Below are positions 1 to 7,063 of a stretch of 64,000 nt of DNA, piece after piece. The position numbers and the translations under genes are program-made. This DNA comes from Pedobacter schmidteae (GTDB taxonomy: Bacteria; Bacteroidota; Bacteroidia; Sphingobacteriales; Sphingobacteriaceae): NCBI RefSeq assembly GCF_900564155.1, contig NZ_LS999839.1, positions 5,391,097 to 5,455,096 on the forward strand, read 5' to 3'. The notes beneath the pieces were generated by a model. The model was not told the origin of the DNA. It did no database searches and worked only from the letters and a program-made list of their open reading frames with translations. Each line of letters opens with the position of its first letter. The stretch's first letter is position 1.

Positions 1-318
1 CTGATATCCAACGCCGTACAAGCCATAAAATCGAATGGAAAAGACAGAGAAGAAGAGTTTTTGACGATTGGTACGCACTATGAAAACGACAATGTGATCA
101 TCAGTATCAAGGATACCGGTACCGGTATGACTGATGAGGTTAAACATAAAATATTTGAACCTTTTTTCACTACAAAAGAAGTTGGCGAAGGAACAGGTCT
201 AGGTTTATCAATTGTTTTTAGTATAATTGAGAAACATAAAGGTCATATTGATGTTCTCTCCGAAGTAGATCAAGGTACAGAATTCATCATTACCTTACCT
301 GTAAATACAACACAATAA
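1..318 (+). CDS. Sensor histidine kinase, C-terminal part (5' end outside window)
   Basis: The reading frame is open from base 1, so this is the tail of a kinase whose sensor and HisKA domains lie upstream of the window. What remains is the GHKL ATP-binding domain: an N-box (LISNAVQAI), a G1 box (DTGTGM), the F-box (FEPFFTTK) and the G2 box (GTGLGLSI). This domain binds ATP to autophosphorylate a histidine in the missing part. The gene ends 13 bases before a receiver-kinase hybrid on the same strand, so the three signalling genes here probably form one unit. The identification as a kinase is secure; its input is unknown. Confidence 0.93.
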   Translation: MISNAVQAIKSNGKDREEEFLTIGTHYENDNVIISIKDTGTGMTDEVKHKIFEPFFTTKEVGEGTGLGLSIVFSIIEKHKGHIDVLSEVDQGTEFIITLPVNTTQ

Positions 319-331
319 GCAAACGCGTACT

Positions 332-1411
332 ATGAGTGCACCCAATGTAAGAGTTCTATATATTGATGATGAGGAGAACAATCTTCAGGCTTTTAAGGCA
401 AGCTTTAGGCGACAGTATGAAATTTACACTGCCATATCAGCTGCCGAGGGGTTAAAGGTACTGCAAAACGTTTCTATACAGGTAATTCTGGCCGACCAGA
501 AAATGCCAGGTACAACTGGCGTGGAATTCTTTAAAAGTATTACCGACACCTACCCTGATCCAATCAGGATATTGCTGACCGGTTATACAGATATTGAAGC
601 GCTTGCTGATGCGATAAACCATGGAGATATTTACCGTTATATTACCAAGCCATGGAATGATCTGGAGTTACATAATTCCATTAAAAATGCATATGACGCA
701 TACAGGGCTAAAATTGACCTTAGAAATAAAGTAGCAGAACTGGAAAAAACAAATGACGAGTTAAATCGGTTCATCTATAGTATCTCTCATGAACTGAGGG
801 CGCCATTGGTATCGGCCATGGGTATCGTAAATCTGGTAAAAATGGAAGGTCTTTTTAACTCCAGTGGCGAATACTGGGGTCTGATAGAAACTTGTTCCAA
901 CAAACTGGATTACTATATTCAGAAAACACTTCAGTACTATAAAAATAATAAAACAGTTTCTGAAAATACGCCTGTCGATTTTAATGAGTTAATACCTGGT
1001 TTGATAGAATTATATACCTATGCAGACAAGGAGACTACGTTTACAGTTAATATAGATCAGAAAGAAGTTTTTTGCGGTGATGCTTTCAGAATAGAAGTTA
1101 TACTGGGTAACCTGATTTCAAATGCCATAAAATATCAAAAAGAAACAGAAGTAAACAAAAAAGTAAACATCAATATTGAGGTTAAAAGGGAACAGGTAGA
1201 AATATCAATTACCGACAATGGCATGGGCATTCTGAACGAACACTTAGAAAAGATATTTACCCAATTTTTCAAAAGTAAAGTGAACCATGGTAGCGGATTA
1301 GGATTATTTATTGTTAAAGAAGCACTAGATAAGATTAATGGGAAAATTGCCGTAAGCTCTGATCCGGCTGAAGGTACTACCTTTAAAATAACCATCCCTA
1401 ATGTTAGATAA
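332..1411 (+). CDS. Response regulator-histidine kinase hybrid (REC-HisKA-HATPase)
   Basis: A cytoplasmic 359-residue protein with an N-terminal receiver (about 6-125; acidic pair in YIDDEE, phospho-acceptor Asp in LADQKMPG, Lys in ITKPW). A short coiled coil follows, then HisKA with phospho-histidine in ISHELRAP (near 150), and a GHKL ATPase with N-box (NLISNAIKYQ) and G2 (GSGLGLFI). There is no membrane segment, so it probably takes its signal by phosphotransfer from the kinase immediately upstream. The stop overlaps the start of the next receiver gene by 11 bases, which suggests translational coupling. Confidence 0.92.
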   Translation: MSAPNVRVLYIDDEENNLQAFKASFRRQYEIYTAISAAEGLKVLQNVSIQVILADQKMPGTTGVEFFKSITDTYPDPIRILLTGYTDIEALADAINHGDIYRYITKPWNDLELHNSIKNAYDAYRAKIDLRNKVAELEKTNDELNRFIYSISHELRAPLVSAMGIVNLVKMEGLFNSSGEYWGLIETCSNKLDYYIQKTLQYYKNNKTVSENTPVDFNELIPGLIELYTYADKETTFTVNIDQKEVFCGDAFRIEVILGNLISNAIKYQKETEVNKKVNINIEVKREQVEISITDNGMGILNEHLEKIFTQFFKSKVNHGSGLGLFIVKEALDKINGKIAVSSDPAEGTTFKITIPNVR

Positions 1412-1811
1412 CCAAAAAACAGTTTTATTAATAGATGATAATCTGGTTGATTTAAAAATCAATTCAAAAATCATCAAAATATCAAACCTGTTTGACGAGA
1501 TTATTACGTGTCAATCAGGAGAAGAAGGCCTTGCTTATCTGAGAAAGACCTTAAATGACGCCGGAAAATTACCTGACCTCATTTTATTGGATATACAAAT
1601 GCCAGATATGGACGGCTTTGATTTTTTGGAACTTTATAAAAAAATGCCAAAAAAACTAACTGAAAAGTGCTTGATTGCTATGCTCTCCTCCACACTAGAC
1701 TATGGGGATATCAAAAAAGCTGAAGCCAGCTTTCACGTTATTAAATTATTAAGAAAGCCGCTTTTCCCTAAGGAATTGGAAGATCTCTTAAAAAAATACT
1801 TTAGCACATAG
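1401..1811 (+). CDS. Single-domain response regulator
   Basis: A 136-residue lone receiver: acidic residues in LLIDDN, phospho-acceptor Asp in LLDIQMPDMDG, Thr/Ser-like switch in AMLSST, and conserved Lys in LRKPLFPKE. It has no DNA-binding or enzymatic output domain, so it acts by protein-protein contact or as a phosphate relay. The length and the inserted helix resemble the Rcp1-like receivers that partner hybrid kinases. Its start lies inside the end of the preceding kinase gene (11-base overlap). The gene is followed by a 60-base gap and a different operon. Confidence 0.9.
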   Translation: MLDNQKTVLLIDDNLVDLKINSKIIKISNLFDEIITCQSGEEGLAYLRKTLNDAGKLPDLILLDIQMPDMDGFDFLELYKKMPKKLTEKCLIAMLSSTLDYGDIKKAEASFHVIKLLRKPLFPKELEDLLKKYFST

Positions 1812-1871
1812 AAAAGCGGAAGGCTTATTGTAGGTGTTTTTTGTTATTTTAGCTACAGATAATATTTAATA

Positions 1872-2585
1872 ATGAGCGAAGAACCTGTAAACCGATCTTT
1901 TGGAATTTTAAAGAGCCTGAAAAAATTAATCTTTGAAGACAGTACCGAAGACGCCTCTTCCGTACAGTCGGCCCAAGCTATAAATCAGTCTGCCGAAGCT
2001 AAAACGACTGAAAATGTAACAAAAAATCCGCAGACCAATCTAACGCAAAACACATCAGATTTGCCGGTAACAGATGTCAAACAAATGAAAATTAAAGTAC
2101 TCGAAATTCTGGAAAAGATTAACGAGCCTGGTATTGATTTTTTTGAAGTGTGGAATGCCGCCGCGGAAATGGGTACTGTAGATGTGAATTCGATAAAAGC
2201 GGCTTATACTTCATTAAGGTATGTGGATAAAACCTTAACCAAAGATAAGCTGCTGCTTACCGGAAAAAAATATGCTACCGGACTTAAAGAGATTATTGAC
2301 AAAGAAACCGAAGACAAACAGCTACAAAAGCAAAATATTGAACAGAACCTGGTTAAAGAAAAAGCCAGTCTGAGTGATGAAATTTCCCAGATAGAAAACA
2401 ATATCAATCAATTGCGCGAAAGACTAAGCCTGAAACAAAAGGATTTAAAAGAAATAAATAGCAAATATGCCCCCGAACTGGAAAGCATATCACATAAAAT
2501 AGCCATTGGAAACACAGCTGTAACTGAAGTTATTACAGACATCAAAAATGCGTTAACAATGATTGAAAACAATATCAACTCATAA
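1872..2585 (+). CDS. Uncharacterised protein with C-terminal coiled coil, first gene of a three-gene operon
   Basis: I do not recognise this 237-residue family. Residues about 1-70 are low-complexity and rich in Gln, Asn, Thr and Ala, as in a flexible linker. Residues about 70-140 look like a compact helical domain (VLEILEKINEPGIDFF...). From about 140 to 215 there is a charged coiled coil (EISQIENNINQLRERLSLKQ), followed by a short helical tail. There is no signal peptide or membrane segment, so it is cytoplasmic. It lies 24 bases before a membrane protein gene and 1.1 kb before a Ppx/GppA-like gene on the same strand, so it is probably the soluble partner of that membrane complex. That last statement is inference. 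Confidence 0.75.
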   Translation: MSEEPVNRSFGILKSLKKLIFEDSTEDASSVQSAQAINQSAEAKTTENVTKNPQTNLTQNTSDLPVTDVKQMKIKVLEILEKINEPGIDFFEVWNAAAEMGTVDVNSIKAAYTSLRYVDKTLTKDKLLLTGKKYATGLKEIIDKETEDKQLQKQNIEQNLVKEKASLSDEISQIENNINQLRERLSLKQKDLKEINSKYAPELESISHKIAIGNTAVTEVITDIKNALTMIENNINS

Positions 2586-2609
2586 AATAAAAATTAACCT
2601 GCTTACCTT

Positions 2610-3719
2610 ATGGAAAACAAAAGTCAATATGTAAACATTCCTGCAGAATTAAAAAGCCAGCTTCCTATTTTCCAGGTACTGGGCGATCATTTGCCAAGCC
2701 AGCTTCAAACACCTGAAGCTAAAAAGACCATCTCCAGCATTTTTTTCTGGGCCCTGATATTGGGTGGTGCTTTTGCATTCTTTAAATTCCTGCCCATTAT
2801 GCTGGAATATGCCGGTAAAAGCATTCTGCTGGTTATTTTTAGTATTATCCTGATTGTTTTATTGTTATTGGCGCCCAAAATCATTAGTCTGCTGCATAGG
2901 CTGGGCACGCTTCTTTTGTTTAAAGGTGAAAAAGCCATTATTCGTGGCAATCCTATTGAAACCCTGCAGTTGCTATCAAAAGATGCCAAAGACACTTTAA
3001 AAAGAGTGAAAGAAAAAATTGCCAATGTTGATGGGGTTCGCATAGATATGATTCAAAGTGGAGAAACTGCACAAAAAACAGCGGAAGAAAAATATACTTA
3101 TGCAAAACGTTTTACCGTTGAAGCAGCCAATCTGGATGAAAAAGCCAAACAGGAAGCGGCAGGTAACAACAGTGAAAAAGCTAACGAATATGGACGGGAT
3201 GCCAAGGAAACGCGTACCAAAGCCTTCCTGCTAGGGAAAGAAGGAGAAGCCGAGGAGCAAAATGCCAGAAGTTACGTGCAATATGCAAATCAGTTTGCCA
3301 AGGTACTGGAAGTATTAAAAGACAATGAAAGTGCTGCGCGTATTTACGTAAGTACGTTAGACAGCAGCATTTCTATCATTTCTAAAAAACTGGAGGCCAC
3401 TCAGAAAATGAAAAATGCTACGGATGGACTGGCAGAAGTATTTAATATTAAGGATGGATGGGTATTTCAGGAAGCCATGAACGCAGCTACTGGTGCCATA
3501 AGTCAGAACATTGCATCTATTCGTTCCAATCTTGATTTCCTTGATCAGAACAACAACATCACCGTTGGCAGCGCTCCTTCGCAAAGCGAGTTGGAAGAAT
3601 TTATCCACAAGGTAGATGAACGCAACTTGAAAATGCTTAATGTTAGCCAGATGGCAGATTCGTCGTATGAACTAAAACCGAATGAAAAAGTAGATAAAGG
3701 TTTTAGCCTTTTAGATTAA
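2610..3719 (+). CDS. Two-pass membrane protein with long helical cytoplasmic domain
   Basis: Unrecognised family, 369 residues. Two adjacent hydrophobic helices (about 44-66 and 70-93) form a hairpin in the inner membrane. The remaining roughly 270 residues are soluble and largely helical, rich in Ala, Glu and Lys (for example AEEKYTYAKRFTVEAA), and probably form an extended coiled-coil bundle. There is no signal peptidase site, so both ends should face the cytoplasm. It is the middle gene of the operon, 24 bases after the coiled-coil protein and 28 bases before the actin-fold protein, which argues for a membrane complex of the three. No enzymatic motif is visible. Confidence 0.75.
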   Translation: MENKSQYVNIPAELKSQLPIFQVLGDHLPSQLQTPEAKKTISSIFFWALILGGAFAFFKFLPIMLEYAGKSILLVIFSIILIVLLLLAPKIISLLHRLGTLLLFKGEKAIIRGNPIETLQLLSKDAKDTLKRVKEKIANVDGVRIDMIQSGETAQKTAEEKYTYAKRFTVEAANLDEKAKQEAAGNNSEKANEYGRDAKETRTKAFLLGKEGEAEEQNARSYVQYANQFAKVLEVLKDNESAARIYVSTLDSSISIISKKLEATQKMKNATDGLAEVFNIKDGWVFQEAMNAATGAISQNIASIRSNLDFLDQNNNITVGSAPSQSELEEFIHKVDERNLKMLNVSQMADSSYELKPNEKVDKGFSLLD

Positions 3720-3747
3720 ATTATAAACCCTCAACCTATTATAAAAA

Positions 3748-4743
3748 ATGGAAGAACAATCAACATGGGCCAGATTACGCTGGCCAATAAAAGCCATCAT
3801 TATCGCCCTCCCTATTATTGGTGTAGGCTATTGGGCAATGCAAAGCGGCAAATTTGATGCTGCGCAAGGCAATACATTTGGAACGGATACCACAGCGACC
3901 GTACAACAGGGAACACCGCCAACGGTTAGCAATGATGATAAAAGAACATTTAATTATACCCCCGAAAAACCGGTAGACGGTGAATACAAAGGCGTGGTAG
4001 AAGTTGGCGCCTCGGGTTTTAATTCATTTGTGGTAAATATAGATAAAGAAAAACGTTGGGAAATTATCTCCAAAGACTTTGGTAAATCTTTCGTTTATGA
4101 AGGTATGGCCAACACTGCAGACATCCGCACAGGCTTAAAAGATTATATCGGCGCCATGTTTGATAAAGGTGTAAAATCAAAAAATATTCATTTTGTAATT
4201 AGCTCCGGAGCACAAAAAGAACCTAAAACGGCAATCATTTCATCTGAGCTAAAAAAGATGGGTTACATCGTTAACCTGGTTACTGCCGAGCAAGAAGGAA
4301 AACTAGCCCTAAAATGTGTATTACCTAAAAGCTATTATGATAACTCTTTTGTAGTGGATATTGGTTCGGGAAATACAAAAATATCCTGGATGAAAGGTGA
4401 TGTACAATCAGTAGAAGCTCCTGGGGCCAAATATTACGAAAAGGATATGAAGGATGATGCAGTTTATGCTGAAGTTAAAGCTATTGCTGAAAAGATCCCT
4501 GCAGCAAATCGTGATATATGCTTCATTATTGGAGGAGTTCCTTATGAACTGGCCAAACAAACCAGAGCAGGCGAAGAGCGCTTCACGGTGTTAAATGATC
4601 CGGAAAAATACGGCACAGATAAAATAAAAGTAAAAAGTGGTGTAAACATATACAAGGCAATTAAAGACGCTACCAAATGCGATACGTTTGTATTTGATTG
4701 GGATGCCAATTTTACCATCGGTTTCCTTTTATCCATCAAATAA
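3748..4743 (+). CDS. Membrane-anchored actin-fold protein related to Ppx/GppA
   Basis: 331 residues. One N-terminal membrane helix (about 14-30, IKAIIIALPIIGVGYWAM) is followed by a Thr/Gln-rich linker and a soluble domain. That domain contains a phosphate-binding-like loop VVDIGSGNTK, and just before it TAEQEGKLAL, which occupies the place of the SGEEEARL-type motif of exopolyphosphatase/pppGpp phosphatases. A second glycine-rich strand (FIIGGVPYEL) could be the adenosine motif. It is shorter than Ppx/GppA and carries a membrane anchor, so it is a divergent member of the ASKHA fold whose catalytic activity is uncertain. It is the last gene of the three-gene operon and is followed by a strong terminator. 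Confidence 0.72.
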   Translation: MEEQSTWARLRWPIKAIIIALPIIGVGYWAMQSGKFDAAQGNTFGTDTTATVQQGTPPTVSNDDKRTFNYTPEKPVDGEYKGVVEVGASGFNSFVVNIDKEKRWEIISKDFGKSFVYEGMANTADIRTGLKDYIGAMFDKGVKSKNIHFVISSGAQKEPKTAIISSELKKMGYIVNLVTAEQEGKLALKCVLPKSYYDNSFVVDIGSGNTKISWMKGDVQSVEAPGAKYYEKDMKDDAVYAEVKAIAEKIPAANRDICFIIGGVPYELAKQTRAGEERFTVLNDPEKYGTDKIKVKSGVNIYKAIKDATKCDTFVFDWDANFTIGFLLSIK

Positions 4744-4779
4744 AAGTACCCGGACAATTTTATTTTGCTTACAGCGAAT

Positions 4780-4819
4780 AAAAAATGGTTGCGACAAATA
4801 TTTGTCGCAACCATTTTTT
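4780..4819. terminator. Perfect 40-bp palindrome, transcription terminator
   Basis: Two 20-base arms abut with no spacer: an A-run, TGGTTGCGACAAAT, then the exact reverse complement ending in a T-run. As RNA it folds into a long hairpin followed by U residues in either direction. It lies 37 bases after the Ppx/GppA-like gene and ends that operon before the tRNA locus. Confidence 0.85.
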
Positions 4820-4912
4820 GTAGATAATAGCTATGATACCAATTAAGCTAAAAATTCAACACACAGTATATCAAACAGAAAGAAAAACCCGAATAAAATA
4901 TACGGAAGAAAT

Positions 4913-4943
4913 TTTGTGATATCAGGAAAAAGCGTTAATATTG
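4913..4943 (+). promoter_or_regulatory. Bacteroidota-type promoter of the tRNA gene
   Basis: A TTTG (4913-4916) and a TAATATTG (4936-4943) are separated by 19 bases. This fits the -33/-7 pattern TTG...TAnnTTTG of this phylum with one mismatch in the -7 element. It ends 27 bases before the mature tRNA. Confidence 0.5.
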
Positions 4944-4970
4944 CGCCCTGCTAAGGCAGAAACAGTACCG

Positions 4971-5044
4971 GGGCCATTAGCTCAGTTGGTTAGAGTAGAA
5001 GACTCATAATCTTTTGGTCGATGGTTCGAGCCCATCATGGCCCA
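4971..5044 (+). tRNA. tRNA-Ile2 (CAT anticodon, lysidine type)
   Basis: The cloverleaf can be drawn by hand. The acceptor GGGCCAT pairs with ATGGCCC, with discriminator A5044. The D stem is GCTC/GAGT, the anticodon stem GAAGA/TCTTT with anticodon CAT at 5005-5007, and the T arm GATGG-TTCGAGC-CCATC. CCA is not encoded. The anticodon loop and variable region (ACTCATAATC, TTGGTCG) match bacterial tRNA-Ile2 genes such as ileX better than elongator or initiator Met. The first anticodon base is therefore probably converted to lysidine by TilS, so that the tRNA reads AUA. Elongator Met is the alternative. Confidence 0.88.
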
Positions 5045-5053
5045 CTAATTAAA

Positions 5054-5084
5054 AAAGCCGTTTTTCGATAAGAAGAACGGCTTT
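5054..5084 (+). terminator. Terminator after the tRNA
   Basis: A nine-base stem AAAGCCGTT / AACGGCTTT closes a 13-base loop ten bases after the tRNA. T-rich sequence follows. It ends tRNA transcription and also lies downstream of the convergent DUF1851 gene. Confidence 0.8.
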
Positions 5085-5119
5085 CGTTTATTCAACTTTT
5101 TTACTTTTCTGTTTCTATC

Positions 5120-5596
5120 TTATTCTGTAAGCTTAAAGTTAATTCGAGTGCCATCTGGAATGTCTTTTATCTGTTCTCCGATCTGTCCCGATATACTGAA
5201 GTGGACATAGATATCGGTAGGCTTAATGTTATCTACCACATACTCTCCGCCTAGCGCAGGCATCAGCTTGAAGCTATAAACCTGTTCCTGTTCTAATTTT
5301 TGCCCGCTCGTTATCAACTCCTCGCAAAGATGTGGAAGCAACCAAGTATTAACGTTTTCTTCATCCAGTAATAACCGATGAAACTTTTCTAACGATTCTG
5401 CTACCTTATTTAGGTTGAAAGAGCCGGTATCAAGCCAGTTGACACCTCCTTCATTATCAGTAAAGAAAATGTCTCCAAACAAAGTGATATATAACACTTC
5501 TAACTGCTTAGGCAGAATCCAATTCCAATCAGAAAGAACACTTTCAATGTTAATCTTACTCTTATCTTTTATATAACTCGTAAACTGTCCAATCAT
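5120..5596 (-). CDS. Tdi1/DUF1851-domain protein, probable immunity-type protein
   Basis: 158 residues. The central stretch GDIFFTDNEGGVNWLDTGS and the C-terminal pattern (PxLGGEY, then a strand ending DIYVHFSISGQ) are those of DUF1851, the C-terminal domain of Tdi1. Tdi1 neutralises the type VI secretion toxin Tde1, and members of this family are common orphan immunity proteins in Bacteroidota. There is no signal peptide, so it is cytoplasmic. No toxin or secretion gene lies nearby. It sits alone between the tRNA-Ile2 gene and a decayed tRNA end, which suggests arrival by integration at the tRNA. The toxin it answers, if any, is unknown. Confidence 0.78.
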   Translation of the reverse strand: MIGQFTSYIKDKSKINIESVLSDWNWILPKQLEVLYITLFGDIFFTDNEGGVNWLDTGSFNLNKVAESLEKFHRLLLDEENVNTWLLPHLCEELITSGQKLEQEQVYSFKLMPALGGEYVVDNIKPTDIYVHFSISGQIGEQIKDIPDGTRINFKLTE

Positions 5597-5850
5597 ACGA
5601 TACTAATATCAAACTTTAAATTGATCTCTCCAATAGGTGTTGTGGGAGGCACATAAAGTAGCTGCCTATTAATGTAACTTTATCCTATCTCTATTTTTTT
5701 GGTAGTTACTTTTTTATAGTTTTGATTAAGTCCTTTATGATCTTGTCATTTATAAAAGTATACAACAAAGAAGAAACAGAGTTTGGAAGTGAGAATAATG
5801 GCGGTTGGGTAAAATAACCAAAAAACAAGACGGGTATTTTTTTTCCCCCA

Positions 5851-6144
5851 ATGTATAAATATGCAACAGATTTCTGGAGAAACAATTCAATATCTGGGAT
5901 TGCAATTAGGTTAATTAATGAGAATGGTGACTTTAAATCCTATGGTCAATCAGATTTAGGTAAACCTGCTTCGGTTACTCAAACGGATCAAAAAGATTCT
6001 AAGTTTGAAATTATAAGCATCCACAAAAGGAAATCTGACTATCTATTAGAAGCTAAGTTTAATTTAACCGTTTTTGATGACAATAAACAGATACAAAAAA
6101 TTGAGAATGGTTATTTAAGGTTTAGCGTGCTTAAAACTTATTAG
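5851..6144 (+). CDS. Hypothetical protein, possibly a 5'-truncated remnant
   Basis: A 97-residue frame with no family I recognise. The C-terminal half looks like alternating beta strands (SDYLLEAKFNLTVFDD, KIENGYLRFSVLK). There is no signal peptide or clear ribosome-binding site. In the same frame the sequence stays readable upstream to a TAA at 5815-5817, and readable sequence also precedes that stop, as expected if an older, longer gene has decayed. It lies in the same tRNA-bounded segment as the DUF1851 gene. Whether it is still expressed is uncertain. Confidence 0.4.
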   Translation: MYKYATDFWRNNSISGIAIRLINENGDFKSYGQSDLGKPASVTQTDQKDSKFEIISIHKRKSDYLLEAKFNLTVFDDNKQIQKIENGYLRFSVLKTY

Positions 6145-6229
6145 AATTATAAAAAGCACTCGAATTACATTTTAAATACCTTTGTGTTTTTTTTGCCAAA
6201 CCAGCAATTAAACCTAAATCAGACAAGAA

Positions 6230-6260
6230 ATGGTTCGAGAAGCACCCAGTTGGGGCCCAC
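6230..6260 (+). pseudogene. Decayed tRNA 3' end (T-arm and acceptor remnant)
   Basis: The segment begins with the same ten bases ATGGTTCGAG found in the tRNA-Ile2 T arm (5021-5030) and ends in GGCCCAC, like that gene. Between them is a five-to-six-base misfit (AAGCACCCAGTTGG), so no proper T stem forms. There is no D or anticodon arm upstream. A TACCTTTG promoter-like box lies at 6177-6184 and a terminator follows directly, so this looks like a former tRNA unit or an attachment-site copy. Confidence 0.55.
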
Positions 6261-6265
6261 AAAAC

Positions 6266-6297
6266 AAAAAGCTTAATCTTAACTGATTAGGCTTTTT
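6266..6297 (+). terminator. Terminator after the tRNA remnant
   Basis: A 13-base stem AAAAAGCTTAATC / GATTAGGCTTTTT with one G-T wobble and a six-base loop, followed by more T residues. Confidence 0.75.
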
Positions 6298-6445
6298 TTC
6301 ATTAAAGCCCTTTTTAGTATTTGAAACACTTAAAACGCGGTTTCCATGTTAAAACATCAAATATATTTTATCTTTCCTTCCGATTAATATAATAAATGAC
6401 GTTATTAGTCTAACAAACACAACTTAATATTATTTTATAATTAAT

Positions 6446-7036
6446 ATGAAAAAAGCGCTCGTGTTTTTTTGGCTGATATTTTTATTTTCTGCCATCGGAT
6501 ATCTATTTTGGTACAACGACATCATCTACCAATTGCCAACTCCTGTTCCAAAAGACTATAAATCAACGGAGACTGGAACTTTGATCGTTAACAAAGCTTT
6601 GAGCAATAACCATAGTAAACCAATTTTTCTCCATTTCTTTAACCCCGACTGCCCCTGTTCACGATTTAACATGAAGCATTTTAAATCACTGGTTAAAGAA
6701 TATGGCCATCGTGTTGATTTTAAAGTCGTGGTATTGAGTCCAAAATCTTTTACTTCAGAAAACATACAAAATAAATTTGGTCTTCAAATCCCCATTCTAT
6801 TTGATAAAACCCTTGCCACAGCATGCGGTGTGTATTCTACTCCTCAGGCAGTTTTACTGGATCAGGATCAACATTTATATTACAGAGGCAACTATAACAC
6901 CACTCGTTACTGTACAGATGAAAAAACCAGCTTCGCAAAAATAGCACTGAATGGTTTGTTAAAAAAACAAACTGATTTGGTTTTCAGTGATGCAGCACTA
7001 AAATCCTACGGTTGTACTTTGCCAGACTGCAAATAA
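6446..7036 (+). CDS. Thioredoxin-fold membrane-anchored protein
   Basis: 196 residues. An N-terminal membrane helix or uncleaved signal (about 5-23) is followed by a thioredoxin-like domain in the periplasm. The redox motif is in FFNPDCPCSRFN, a CPC-type site in place of CxxC. A cis-proline region (STPQAVLLDQ) and the expected strand/helix order support the fold. Two more Cys lie at the extreme C-terminus (YGCTLPDCK) and could form a resolving or metal-binding pair. Substrate is unknown. The gene ends 27 bases before a hybrid kinase on the same strand. Confidence 0.75.
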   Translation: MKKALVFFWLIFLFSAIGYLFWYNDIIYQLPTPVPKDYKSTETGTLIVNKALSNNHSKPIFLHFFNPDCPCSRFNMKHFKSLVKEYGHRVDFKVVVLSPKSFTSENIQNKFGLQIPILFDKTLATACGVYSTPQAVLLDQDQHLYYRGNYNTTRYCTDEKTSFAKIALNGLLKKQTDLVFSDAALKSYGCTLPDCK

Positions 7037-7063
7037 TAATTAATCTTTGAACTGATTTAAATA

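Noticed and set aside
3748..4743. Assignment as functional exopolyphosphatase (ppx)
   Set aside because: It is shorter, carries an N-terminal anchor and lacks the full set of Ppx motifs; only a fold-level relation is supported.
5851..6144. Toxin partner of the DUF1851 protein
   Set aside because: The 97-residue frame shows no nuclease or DNase motif and no adjacency or shared strand with the immunity gene.
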